Positions 10,076 to 20,516 of a DNA stretch of 64,000 nt are shown piece by piece. The translations under genes and the position numbers were made by a program. Numbering within the stretch: the first letter of the stretch is position 1; the number at the start of each line of letters is the position of its first letter. Origin of the DNA: Pratylenchus scribneri (lineage: Eukaryota > Nematoda > Chromadorea > Rhabditida > Pratylenchidae); NCBI GenBank assembly GCA_030063045.1, contig JAQSEB010000029.1, positions 248,001 to 312,000 on the forward strand, written 5' to 3'. The notes beneath the pieces were generated by a model. That model searched no databases, had not been told where the DNA came from, and was given only the letters and a program-made list of their open reading frames with translations.

Positions 10076-12036
10076 ATGAAAGGAGGTGGTTTATTTAATT
10101 GAATAAACATAATACCATCATTTATTTAGTTAAAATTTTCCTGGCATTTATTTTCTCCATTTTAAATGTTATTTTTGTTTTTTGCAATGATTTCGAATTC
10201 CAAAATGGCGAAAATCCATTGGACTGTACATTTGAAGGAGGCACAAAAATTTCCTCAAATTGTTGTTGGCAAACACCAAACCAATCTTTGACGACAGCCA
10301 AAATCCACGAACAAGTCTTTTCCTATTCAAAAATAAATTAATTTCCCCTAGCCTAACTATCGATGGTATGCAAAACGGTTTCGGGCAGTTGGCTTATTGC
10401 CGCCCGAGTCCGCCTTTGTTGCAATAACCGCAAATGGAGCGAGCGAAGGAGCATCCATTTGGGAATCGTGCACTTTTTGTACAAGCACCGGTGAATTGGA
10501 ATTGATCATTCGGTGGGGAATTTTATGGGTGGAATAATTAATAAGGGAATAAATGAAGGCATTGGCAAAGTGCCACCGCTGAATTGGAATTGTGCTGGAG
10601 GCCGGAGGAGGAAGAAAATTGGCAAGAAATAGAAAGTGCCTGCATGTTGATGGACCCTAGGACACAATTCTCAATTGACCCATTGGCCATTCGAGTGCCG
10701 GCTAATTTGGATATTCGGGTAAGAGGATTGGAGAGAGGAATAAATTGTAGTCATTTACTCATCAAGGAATGAACCAATTTTGATATTTTCAATTAAATCT
10801 GACTATTGAGAATCTTTTTATATTTTATTTGAATTGCTTGAAAACTGCTGGAGTTTTGCCCAAAAAATATTCAAAATGATCTTTAATGATCAACGAAACC
10901 AGGGATGCCAGATGGTTTTTCAGTTTGGGGGGCATTTCGTGAAAAAAAGGGGGCATTTGGGGGGCATTTTCGGTAAAAAAGGGGGCATTTTGGGGGCAGT
11001 TTTAAAAAGTGCCAAAAATGCAAAAATTTTTGCCAATAATGGCCGCGCAGCGAAAAATTAGACCAAAAATTAGCCGCGCAGCGAAAAATTATACCAAAAA
11101 TTAGCCGCGCAGCGAGCGAAAAATTAGACCAAAAAGTAGCCGCGCAGCGAAAAATTAGACCAAAAATTTGCCGCGCAGCGAAAAATTAGACCAAAAAGTA
11201 GCCGCGCAGCGAAAAATTAGACCAAAAATTAGCCGCGCAGCGAAAAATTAGACCAAAAATTAGCCGCGCAGCGAAAAATTAGACCAAAAATTAGCCGCGC
11301 AGCGAAAAATTAGACCAAAAATTAGCCGCGCAGCGAAAAATTAGACCAAAAAATAATAAAAAAGGGAAAAAAAGACAAAATTTTAAAAAGGGGGCATTTG
11401 GGGGGCAACTCGGCTCGGGGGGCAAAAAAGGGGGCAAAATCTCAAAAAGGGGGCAAATGCCCCCCGTAGGGGTACATTCTGGCATCCCTGATACGAAACA
11501 GAAGTTTTTTTGGGCAGAACTTAAAACATTTTCTTGCCAATTTAAATAAAATTAATAAAATTAGAAAGCAATAAGTCTGTTCTATAAATTGCAAAATATT
11601 CAAAATTGGTTCATTCCTTGATGAATTAATATAAAAGGCGAGAAATTTGGGTATCCCATTTAATGTAATTTTCATAAGATTAATTCTGTTCTTGGAATTT
11701 TCACGAGATTAATTCAATTCTAATTTTATTTAATTCAAATAGCTTTATTTCCAATTGAAAAATCGAAGTCAAATGGGAACGGCAATTGCCACAGTTTTGA
11801 TCGATTATATTCATGTTCAAACGGATTATTGCACAAATGGAGAATGGGAAGCAATTTCGGCAAAAGATTTGGAACAAACTGAATTTGAATTGACCGATCA
11901 AAAAAATGGGCATTCAAAGGATTTAATCACTTATGAAGTGGCAAAGCCAAATTTGAGGGCGGCACCGACAAAAGAAATGACAGACAGAGAAAATGACCGT
12001 AAATTTTATCGAAGATTGAATAGAGAAAATAATTAA
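10076..12036 (+). CDS. secreted MAM-like domain protein, copy 1
   Basis: Five exons (10076-10085, 10130-10314, 10352-10512, 10571-10718, 11743-12036) total 266 codons, 265 residues. The first exon is only 10 bases; splicing yields a clear signal peptide (MKGVKIFLAFIFSILN, then a VIFVFC end). The mature part begins DFEFQNGENPLDC, has CCW, an ITANGASEGASIWE strand block, ATAELELCW, and near the end GTAIATVLIDYIHV, which matches the A-x-D-x-I closing strand of MAM domains. MAM domains are extracellular adhesion modules. The fourth intron (1,024 bases) holds an inserted inverted-repeat element. The gene at 13490-14610 has the same order of blocks and is a tandem paralogue. Confidence 0.7.
10900..11492. 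mobile_element. non-autonomous terminal-inverted-repeat element in an intron
   Basis: The ends are cagggatgccaga (10900-10912) and its reverse complement tctggcatccctg (11478-11490). The flanks share acgaaac (10893-10899 and 11493-11499), a possible 7-8 base target duplication, slightly offset. The CAGGG terminus resembles hAT-type ends, but no transposase is encoded. Just inside both ends are runs of ggggggcat/gggggcaaa; the centre is a tandem array. Confidence 0.6.
11042..11350. repeat. tandem array of a roughly 31-base unit
   Basis: About ten copies of a unit made of gccgcgcagcgaaaaatta followed by gaccaaaaatta, with one copy carrying an extra gcga and others small changes. It is GC-richer than its surroundings and lies entirely within the inverted-repeat element. 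Confidence 0.85.
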
Positions 12037-12076
12037 TTTGTCAAAAAAAACATTAAAAGATTAAGGTAAATATGAA

Positions 12077-12852
12077 GAATATGGGCCCCAAAAATTTTCA
12101 TACAAATTCATTTACAAATTGATTGTTTGTGATTTTTATTACCGATTTAGGGTATTTTAGGGCGCGGAAAGCAGGTTACAGGTCATTTAACCAATTTTTC
12201 AAAAATCTTGAAAAAGTAAAGGGTCCCCCTTTGGGTCGAAAAATTTCAAAATTTTATTTATGGTCATATTATAGCTCAATCGACGTGTCTCTATGAGATA
12301 AATTCGAATCTGCCATCGGTTTCGCATAAAAATCAAAAATGTTATGTCCATTTTTATTTCGCTGGAATGTGTTGGAACTGCGGAGGAATGTAAGAGTGGA
12401 CTCCGGAGTGTGCGTAGCCGAAGCGCGGGAACTGGACGAGCTTGTGGCGAGCGAAGCGAGCCACAAGCTCGTCTGGTCGCGCGGAGGCGGAGCACACGGA
12501 GGAGTCCACTCTGAAATGCCCACCGGAGCAGTTCCAATCCGTATTTCCTTTGCGCAATATTTATTGAAATTCTTTGGCTCATAACTTTTTTACTTTTGTA
12601 TTTTATGAGAAACTGATTGCAGATTCGTGTTCTACTCGTCGAGACGAGTCGATTGAGATATAATATGACCAAAAAAATTTTTGGACAATTTTCGACCCAT
12701 AGGGGGGACCCTTCACTTTTCGAAAATTTCGAACATTTTTTTTTCGACTAAAAATATTTTTCCGCGCCTTGATTTTGATAAATATTATCATTTTATTCGT
12801 TAATAGAACATTTTAAATATATTTTACGTGAAAATTTTTGGGGCCCATATTC
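12077..12852. mobile_element. fold-back (long inverted repeat) element
   Basis: The left end gaatatgggccccaaaaatt continues to ttca (12077-12100); the right end (12829-12852) is its exact reverse complement. Inner arms continue to pair with interruptions: agggtccccctttgggtcga near 12220 with tcgacccataggggggaccc near 12694, a gagtggactcc/ggagtccactc pair near 12393 and 12500, and a strong central hairpin. No coding capacity. No certain target duplication was found. Confidence 0.75.
12433..12471. repeat. perfect 14-base-stem hairpin at the centre of the fold-back element
   Basis: gacgagcttgtggc and gccacaagctcgtc flank an 11-base centre gagcgaagcga. The whole is embedded in a larger GC-rich palindrome running roughly 12390-12515. 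Coordinates are good to a few bases. Confidence 0.75.
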
Positions 12853-12894
12853 GTAAAATTTTCCAAGATTAAATTACCGAAAAGATTGTAAGGA

Positions 12895-13487
12895 TTAAGA
12901 ATTTATCCTATACCCATAAACCTTATATTCCATCGATAGATTAAAGAGGCATCAGATAATTATGTTTTGGCTATGGGTTTAACACATTCTAATTTAGTTT
13001 TGAACCATAAAAATTAAATTAAATAGATTTAAACCGTTTAATGCCCTTTAATTGTTGACCAAACCAAAATGGGTTTAAACCGTTTAATACCCTTTAATTG
13101 TTGACCAAACCAAAATGGGTTTAAACCGTTTAATACCCTTTAATTATTGACCAAACCAAAATGGGTTTTAAACCGTTTAATGCCCTTTAATTGTTGACCA
13201 AACCAAAATGGGTTTAAACCGTTTAATACCCTTTAATTGTTGACCAAACCAAAATGGGTTTTAAACCGTTTAATGCCCTTTAATTGTTGACCAAACCAAA
13301 ATGGGTTTTAAACCGTTTAATGCCCTTTAATTGTTGACCAAACCCAAATGGGTTTAAACCGTTTAATACCCTTTAATTGTGGACCAAACCAAAATGGGTT
13401 TAAACCGTTTTATGCCCTTTAATTGTGGACCAAACCAAAATGGGTTTAAACTGTTTAATACCCTTTAATTGTTGAAAATATTTTCAG
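12895..13487. repeat. 46-base minisatellite array with one flanking arm of the dispersed family
   Basis: About ten copies of a unit reading gggtttaaaccgtttaat, then a short variable triplet and ctttaattgttgaccaaacc and an aaaat tail, from about 13026 to 13475. The left flank (12895-13020) matches the family arm (tttggctatgggtttaacac, then tagttttgaacca). The last unit runs straight into a polypyrimidine-AG splice acceptor at 13487. Confidence 0.85.
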
Positions 13488-13489
13488 CA

Positions 13490-14610
13490 ATGAATGCCAT
13501 TTTTGGCAATAAATTTGCCAATTTCCTTTTGGATCCAAAAGAAGAAGAAGAGCAAGGAGAATCGGATTTGATGGTGAAGAAAAACATCAAAAAGATTAAT
13601 GGCCAAAATTCGTTGATAAAAGTGCACAAAAAGTTGACCAAAACATTTGTTTCAATAAATAAATTAAATTCCAGTATCCGTCCATGTTTCACTTTTGGTG
13701 GTTGCCGATTTGAACATTCTTCTTGCGGATTTACAAATTCCCAATTATTTTCAAGCAATTCTGCGCGATTTTCGAGAAAAAAGAGTTTGGATTTATTCAT
13801 TTGCAAATTTTCATTTAATTTCCGATCATTTAATTTACAGTCGGCAATTCTTTCATTGTGGAAGCAAAAATTAGCCCCGGGGAAGTGGCCGTTTTCGAAT
13901 CGGCAACAAATATGACAGATGGGTCATATTTTGTGCAATTCAATCATTTCCAATCGGCCACAACAAATTCAATGCAAAAACCCAAATTCAGCGCGTAATT
14001 CCCCTCAATTTCCAATTACCAAAAATATAAGTATAGAAGAGGCAGACTTCATAGACCATTAATTTATACAATTCATTCGATTCTGCATAATCAATTTAGT
14101 TTTTCTTCAATTTAAAAAATGTTAAACCTGTTTAGAGTCCAAAATTTCTGTTGACCATAATTTAAGTTCAAAATCTAATTGAAATTGAAATTATACAAAA
14201 TAAAAATAATCAAAAACATTCCAAAGGCAAATTCAGTAAAATAATAATTTTTTTGAATTTTTTTGCCAGTTGTTGTTTCATGAATGGTCGAAGTCCATCC
14301 GAAATGGAATGCCCCTTCGAAAGTGACACATTCTTCCCCTCAATTTCAACAAATGAAAATAAATCGAATGTAGGGCAACAATCGAATGGATGGAAGGCCG
14401 GCAAAATTGAATGCGCAAATGGCACAACAAAAGTGGGAAAAGGGAAAAAGGGGAATATTTGAATAAAAATATTAAATTCAACTTCAGTTGATGTTCATTT
14501 GCGAATTCTATGGCACTGGTTCGGGTATTTGTGCCATTGATGCCATTCGATTGCATCGGGCCGATGACAAAGAGTTCAAGCAAATTTGCAAATCCAATGA
14601 AGAAGAATGA
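13490..14610 (+). CDS. MAM-like domain protein, copy 2
   Basis: Tandem paralogue of the gene at 10076. Exons begin after acceptors at 13487, about 13671, about 13840, about 14270 and 14496. Block order matches copy 1: CRFEHSSCGFTN (typical MAM opening), VEAKISPGEVAVFES (copy 1 has FVAITANGASEGASIWE), a Cys-rich middle exon, then LMFICEFYGTGSGICAIDAI, the MAM closing strands, and a short polar tail ending at the TGA at 14610. An acidic/Lys-rich stretch (DPKEEEEQGE) at the front is absent from copy 1. I could not fix every splice phase, and the start codon (13490) follows directly on an acceptor, so an upstream signal-peptide exon is likely. Extracellular adhesion is inferred from the domain. 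Confidence 0.6.
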
Positions 14611-15398
14611 ATAAATTAATTAAAATTTATGAATTAAATATTTATTTATTATTTTTATGAATGAATAATACAGGTCAATAAATATTTATTTTAAAATGGA
14701 TTCCATTGTTTTAATCCTGCTGGAATTTGTTCTTAATTTTCGTCAAAAAATCAACATAACTTGACTAAATCAGTTTTTTTTCTTTAAGCTTATTATCCTG
14801 CTTCCTAAGTCTAAATTTTATTTAAAATTAATCCTAAAGCCTATTCGTATGCCTCATTTGCTATGGCCAAATTATACTTAATGCCTCAAAAACTATTAAT
14901 TTTTGACATAAAACTTTATAATTAAATTCCATAATTTTGTGGGAAAGTAATATTTTCTTGATATTTATTTTAATTAACACATTAAATGTATTTTTTTGCA
15001 AAAATTTATTAAATTCTCCTTTTCTCGAAAATATAATTTATTTCTTTTGCACTTTGTCACCTGAAAATCGATCACATTTATTGATCCAAATCCATTCGGC
15101 CCCATGCCCCATCACAAGGATGCCATTGATTGATTATTGGATGGTTGAGGCTTGAGGGAGAGAGAGTAAGTGGTTTGAATTCCGGCATTTATGGAATTTG
15201 GCCAAATAATCCAAAAAGGGGGAATGGGCCAATTACAAGGATCAACCGTGATCGCCCAAATGATCCCATGGAAGGGGGAAAGTGCAATTCGTAAATTGGC
15301 TATAAATTTAGGTGGAAAACAGGCATTCTAATCATTCAGTTAGCTCAAAATCCATTCTAAATCCTCTTTCGCATTCAATTTCAATCCTCTCACTAAAA
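14611..15398. promoter_or_regulatory. intergenic region and promoter of the 15399 gene
   Basis: A frame at 14937-15155 has a hydrophobic start but begins at a non-ATG codon and has no splice support, so it is not called. A TATA-type box tataaat sits at 15301, 98 bases before the ATG at 15399. Confidence 0.45.
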
Positions 15399-15720
15399 AT
15401 GGCATTCAACAAATTACTTGTTCCACTTTTGGTAGTGATTTTGGCCAGTGCAGCAATGGCATTCGAAGCATCCGCCTCAATCCAACTTTTCCCCCCGGGC
15501 CAAACACCGCCAACAACACCGACCACCCCAACCACTCCAACAACGCCAACAACTCCATCGACCCCTTCTACTCCGCCTCCCCCTCCATGTAAATTTATTT
15601 CTGCCAAAAATAATTAATTTAATTTTCAATACATTTTCAGTGCAATTGTTGATCAAATTGATCGAACAATTAATTCCATTGTTGCAATTATTCATCAAAA
15701 TCAATGTCCAGGTCCAATAG
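15399..15720 (+). CDS. small secreted Thr-Thr-Pro repeat protein, copy 1
   Basis: Two exons (15399-15588, 15641-15720) give 89 residues. A signal peptide (MAFNKLLVPLLVVILASAAM, then AF) is followed by a short linker, tandem Thr-Thr-Pro triplets (about residues 36-55), a run of five prolines, and exon 2, a Leu/Ile amphipathic helix (LLIKLIEQLIPLLQLFIKI). The phase-1 intron sits exactly between the proline run and the helix. There are no cysteines. A gene with the same plan and an exon 2 of the same 80 bases lies at 19543. The Thr-rich part could be O-glycosylated. No known family is recognised; secretion is inferred from the leader. Confidence 0.8.
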
Positions 15721-17043
15721 AAAGATGGAATGGCATTGAAATGGATTTTGGCTGATGGCAATTTTTGATCCCGGTTCAAAGAAGAAAAAGAAGACGAATT
15801 TTTCTACGGATATTTTTTTTAATTCTCATTTCGGTTTTTTTAATTTTGTGTTTTTCTATTCTATTTATTATTTTTTAGCTTTAGAATAAATGAAATCTTC
15901 TAAATTTTTTTTCTTTTAAATTTCTTCAAAATTAAAAAATAATTTGACTTGATTAAAAGCAAAAGGAATTTATAAAAGAATGATGGGTTTTGTTAATTGC
16001 ATAAATTTAATTTCCATTCAACATTCCTTTCTTTAGAAGGATTACAATATTTCTCTTCGATGTACATTTAATCTTGATTCCATTATGTTATGAATGTCCA
16101 TTTCCCTCTTTACAATTAATTGACTTGATGGAAGCAAAAAATGATGACCATAAAAACAAAAAAATAGACCAAAATTAGAAATGACAGATTAAAATTGTAT
16201 TTTACGGTATTGGCGCGGATTAGGTCGAATTATAGCTCATTCGAAAGAGCTCACCGAGTTGAGTACGAATATGAAAAAATTTTTGTGCGGCAACTACTAG
16301 AATTTCGGATTCTGATATAACTCTGATTCCATCAAAAATACCAGATTCCATAGAATCTTGCTGAAAAAATGCTAAAAATTGGATCCGCGTAAAATTTAAT
16401 CGTAACTCGATTCTGGATCTGGAATTGTTTTGACTTTTCCGAAAATTCGTTGATTTTATAGAAAAATCTCGATGCCCGAACATCAAATACTAATTAATAA
16501 TGATCATAAAAATATATAAAAAAGTGAAAAAAATATAAATAATAAAATGTGATTCATCATTCATTTCATCAACAAATATTTCGTTTTTTCATCACTAAAA
16601 AATAAACCCAAAAATGAATCTAATGGGCCAAATAATAAATAGTCGTCGAATCATCGCAATCATTTTCTAATTTCCACCCCATTTTATTAATGAAAATTAC
16701 AATGAAATTGGCTTAAAAATTGTAATAAATTCTTTCATTTTCATTTTGCCCCCAAACATTATCAAAAAAATAGGACAGAAATGATACGATACCCCAAAAA
16801 ATTTTATTTCATAATATCGGAGCTTCTAAAATTAATCGAATTTTGGGCGAATTAAAAAGTTGTAAATTGAAATTTCGGTTCCAAAAAGTCCTAAAATCGA
16901 AATCAAAACGGCAGAATCGAAAGTCGATCCGATAATCTGATACCATCCATCTAAAAACATAAATTTATAAAATTTAAAGCAAATAAACAACATACCTCAA
17001 ATTTAATTCCTACCAAACATCATCAAGCCTTTGTCCGATCAAG
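15721..17043. other. AT-rich intergenic region
   Basis: No supported gene. A moderately conserved-looking block at 16200-16490 (cgaattatagctcattcgaa and an Asn/Arg-like minus frame) resembles decayed repeat DNA. The region ends with the leader of the Ly6-like gene. Confidence 0.45.
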
Positions 17044-17981
17044 ATGAACGGCGGTATCATCAATATGCCAATTATTTTGGTTCTCCTTCTGCTGGTGGGC
17101 ATTGCCACTGTTCATGGTAATTGTTTATTATCTTTTAAAATTTGGAGAATGAAAAATAATATTTAATATCATAGGGGTGAACAAATGTTACGATAATGTT
17201 AATGCCGACCATAAGGTTGTAGAAATGCAATGCTTTGCACCAGCAGACAAATACTGTATGTATGCAACTTGCCCAGGAGGTATGTATAATGTGAATTTTT
17301 GTCATTGTCGACTAAAAACACAAATTGGTATAAATTCATTAAAAATTTTTCGATCTATTACCAAATTTTCTACTTTTTTGTACATGAAATCCAACAAATG
17401 CGAATATATTAAATTCTTGATGATTTTTTCAAGTTATTTTTTGAATGGAATTTTTAAAAATAAAACATATTTAAATTTTCAGTTCCTCTGAAAAAATCAT
17501 ATATCCTCTAATTACTCCTCACTTTCACCCTAGATATAGTAGCTATTTCAATAAATTTCTGCTAGAGAATGGAAATTTAAGTAATATTTTGTCGGATTTT
17601 TTATATGATGTGATAAATATGATAGTCTTTTTAGTTCTCCAAACTTGTTCCACTAATAACAATTGCGTTGAGGGTTGCAAATGCACACACTGCACTGACG
17701 ATTTGTGCAATGACGCATTCAAGGGCAATGTTGTGGACAATACGGGCAAAGGTGGTGGTGGAGACAATAAGAAAAAAGATGGAGGGAAAGATGGGGCCAA
17801 TAATGATGGAAATGGCGGAATCGGGACATTGCCAAATGCAGTTTTGAGTCTGGCAATTTTGCCAATCGCAGGTGATCAAGCAACTCATTTGTTCAACAAC
17901 ACAATCAAATCATTCATTTCACCCGTTTTAGTGACCATTTTGGTGCCAATGTTGACGATGCCCAACAACTTTGGTGCTTGA
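17044..17981 (+). CDS. Ly6/uPAR-like surface protein with probable GPI anchor
   Basis: Three exons (17044-17116, 17175-17279, 17635-17981), all phase 1, give 174 residues. A signal peptide (ILVLLLLVGIATVHG) leads to a Cys-rich domain: KCYDNV, MQCFAP, YCMYATCP, then TCSTNNNCVEGCKCTHC and DDLCND. The terminal C-x-x-C...CN pattern is the signature of three-finger Ly6/uPAR domains. A Gly/Lys/Asp-rich linker and a hydrophobic C-terminus (PVLVTILVPML) follow, as expected for GPI attachment. It is probably displayed on the cell surface or cuticle-secreting cells. A possible extra splice near 17870 could change the last 35 residues. Confidence 0.75.
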
Positions 17982-19542
17982 TGTGGAATTGGAGAAAGAG
18001 GAGATGATGGGATGTTGCAAAAAATAATGCCCTCAATTTTCAATTTGCTTTCCCCCCCCCCCCCCCCCCCCCACCCCCTTTTTTTATGTATTTATCCATG
18101 AGGGGTTGTTGTGGCCCGCCCCCTCTTTAACAATGGATTGTTGAATAAGGGCCTATGTTAATAAAAAATGCATTTTAATCATTTGAAAAATTGGGATTTG
18201 GGAGACAATTTATAATTGGGGAATATGTATTAGTATTTTTTTAATTCTTATTTTAATTACGGTGGAGACTGGTTGTTTATCCCTCATTTTTATTTTCTTC
18301 ATTATAATCCGGCATTTCTTTTTTTTAAATGCCAATTGCCAATAATGCTTCATCCTCATTCCGTTATAAAGTTAAACCGTATCAAAATAGATTCTTAAAA
18401 AATTTAAATTTTTTGCAGAAAGAGTATTTCCTAAAAACTTTTGCCTTGTTTATAATTTCCATTTACAAAGTATTATTTAATAGATTGAAAATTTGCAAAA
18501 ATTTACATAAAAATAGACCACAAATCTGGTAGTATTTTTGACAAAATAATATTTTTGATAATTTATTAAATTAATTACTTGAAAAATTACTAAGCTATTG
18601 GCAAATCAATATTTCAACAAAATTGAATCCAATATGAATTTGAAGACCTTCTTTGAAATTTCCACAAAAAAATAAAAATTGAATGAACTTTTTTAATGGC
18701 TTCCAATACATTTCTCAGACCGGTCTAAAAAATGCAATTTAAGAAAACTGCGATTTACTTTGAGCCTAAGACATGAATATTACTATGAATTAGACTATTT
18801 AGATAGATTTAAAAATTAATAGAAAAATGTATATTTTTTGCAAAATTTACAATTCTTTCAATTTTCATTCCAAATTCCACTCCCAAAAATCATCCATTCC
18901 GTAATGCTCGTGATAAAATGCCCGCGGGCGCCTGCCCTCTGGTCACCCAATAAATCTCGCGCGCGATGATCACAAGTAACGATTAAACCCTCTCTGGAAA
19001 GGGCAAATTGATGTAGAATTGTCGGAATTGTGGCCCTAAATTTCCCTCCATTCCATAAAGGGATGATGTCCTCTGACTTCTCTACCCTATAAGTCGTTTG
19101 CCTTCTTTTCCATAAAGGGATGAAGCCATTGGCTTAATTGAATCGATTTTGGGTCCAATATCCATCAAATCATTCTTTCTTTTCCAATTTGCCACGGCTT
19201 GATTCTAATTTCCTTTCATCTTTTCTGGCCAAATTCTCAAGGAAAGGTAAAAGGAGGGAGGAAGGAAAATGTTGGCCAAATAGGCCACTGAAAGAAAAGC
19301 AATAGAAAAAAGGGGAGAAAGGAAGGGAAAGGAAGGGCATGCGCCAAAACCGAATATCAGGCGCAATTTAGGATCACGAGCCCGTAATCACAATACAAAG
19401 TGCATTTGGATTGGAATAGAATTTGCCTTGGCATCGGCATTTGTGGCATATAAAAATGTCGTCAAAAATGGTTGCGCCATTTCTGAATTGAATTCATTTC
19501 TCCTCCAATCCAATCTTCATTCAGCTTAAATTAAACCGCAAA
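17982..19542. promoter_or_regulatory. intergenic region with poly-C tract and promoter of the 19543 gene
   Basis: A run of 21 cytosines at 18052-18072, broken by one A and followed by five more C and a T run, lies in the likely 3' UTR of the Ly6-like gene. At 19020-19140 the word ccataaagggatgat occurs twice in variant form. A TATA-type box tataaaa is at 19449, 94 bases before the ATG at 19543. No gene was found in between. Confidence 0.5.
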
Positions 19543-20244
19543 ATGTCCCGCAACTCATCGACAATTTTGGCCGCCTCTCTCCTAGTTTTGCTTATGGCCT
19601 CTCAAATTGATGCTTGGACATACTCTATCAATTGGCCATTCCAACTCCATTTCCCACAGCCACCAACAACGCCAACTACACCGACAACGCCGACAACCCC
19701 CACAACTCCAACCACTCCAACCACTCCAACTACGCCAACAACTCCTCCTCCAACAGGTCAGTTTACTTACTCCACAAGAAATTGGAATTTTCAGTAACTT
19801 GGCCATTTTTTGACCATAGATAAGAAAAGAACAAAACAATTCATAAAGAAGATTATCTAAAAAATGTTTTTTTTTATTTTTGAAAATTTTAAAAAGATTA
19901 AAAAACGGCATTAAATCAAAAAATTCAGAATTACTACATTCAACATTTGTTTTTAAAGCTTGATTTTTAAAATTTGAACAAATTTTAAAGTGGCAGTCTG
20001 GGCTTCCAAATGTTGAATTGTTAAAATTGATTATTTACTTCATGAGGCTACTATATGACCAAAGAATGGCCACGGTACTGAAGTGGCCGCTGAAAAGTCT
20101 CTTTTTGAATTCTTGCCGTCCCTCATTCATAATTATTGCATCTTATTTAAATGTTTTTTTTCAGTCGAACTTCTTGTCCAATTGGTCCAACAACTCATTG
20201 CACTTTTACAAGCTCTTCTTGCACAAGCCGGTGGACGAAAATGA
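19543..20244 (+). CDS. small secreted Thr-Thr-Pro repeat protein, copy 2
   Basis: Two exons (19543-19756, 20165-20244), 97 residues. The signal peptide (ILAASLLVLLMASQIDAW) and a short aromatic segment (TYSINWPFQLHFPQ) precede about nine Thr-Thr-Pro triplets and a short proline run. After a phase-1 intron at the same protein position as in copy 1, the second exon encodes an amphipathic Leu/Val/Gln helix (LLVQLVQQLIALLQALLAQA) and ends GGRK. Exon 2 is 80 bases in both copies. Paralogue of the 15399 gene; function unknown. The intron (408 bases) is much longer than the 52-base one in copy 1. Confidence 0.8.
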
Positions 20245-20516
20245 GAAATACGGAGCACACGGATTGATGGCATTGGCATTTTTGAAAAATGGATTGACTA
20301 AAACAAACTAAGACGGAGAAGAATTCGATGAATTAAAAAAAAACAAACACCTTCTGTTCTTTTTCTCTTTCTTTCGGATAAATACATTTTTCCCTTTCAT
20401 TTCATTTTAGTTTAGAAAATAAAATTTACAAAAAGATATGAATTTATAATTCAAAATTGTAATTAATTTTTTGCCTTTGGAATCATTCAATTATGTCATC
20501 AATTGACTTCTTCAAA

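Noticed and set aside
10834..11485. Open frames inside the intron of the first MAM-like gene
   Set aside because: They translate the G-rich subterminal blocks and array of the inverted-repeat element.
12199..12672. A 157-codon minus frame and several others at the fold-back element
   Set aside because: They cross the GC-rich palindrome; frames on both strands are equally open and Arg/Ser-rich, as expected from a palindrome rather than a gene.
15110..15125. An ATGCCA word upstream of the 15399 gene, like the DOG box of cyst-nematode gland effectors
   Set aside because: Only one obvious copy there, and the hexamer is expected by chance many times in a window of this size; no enrichment could be computed.
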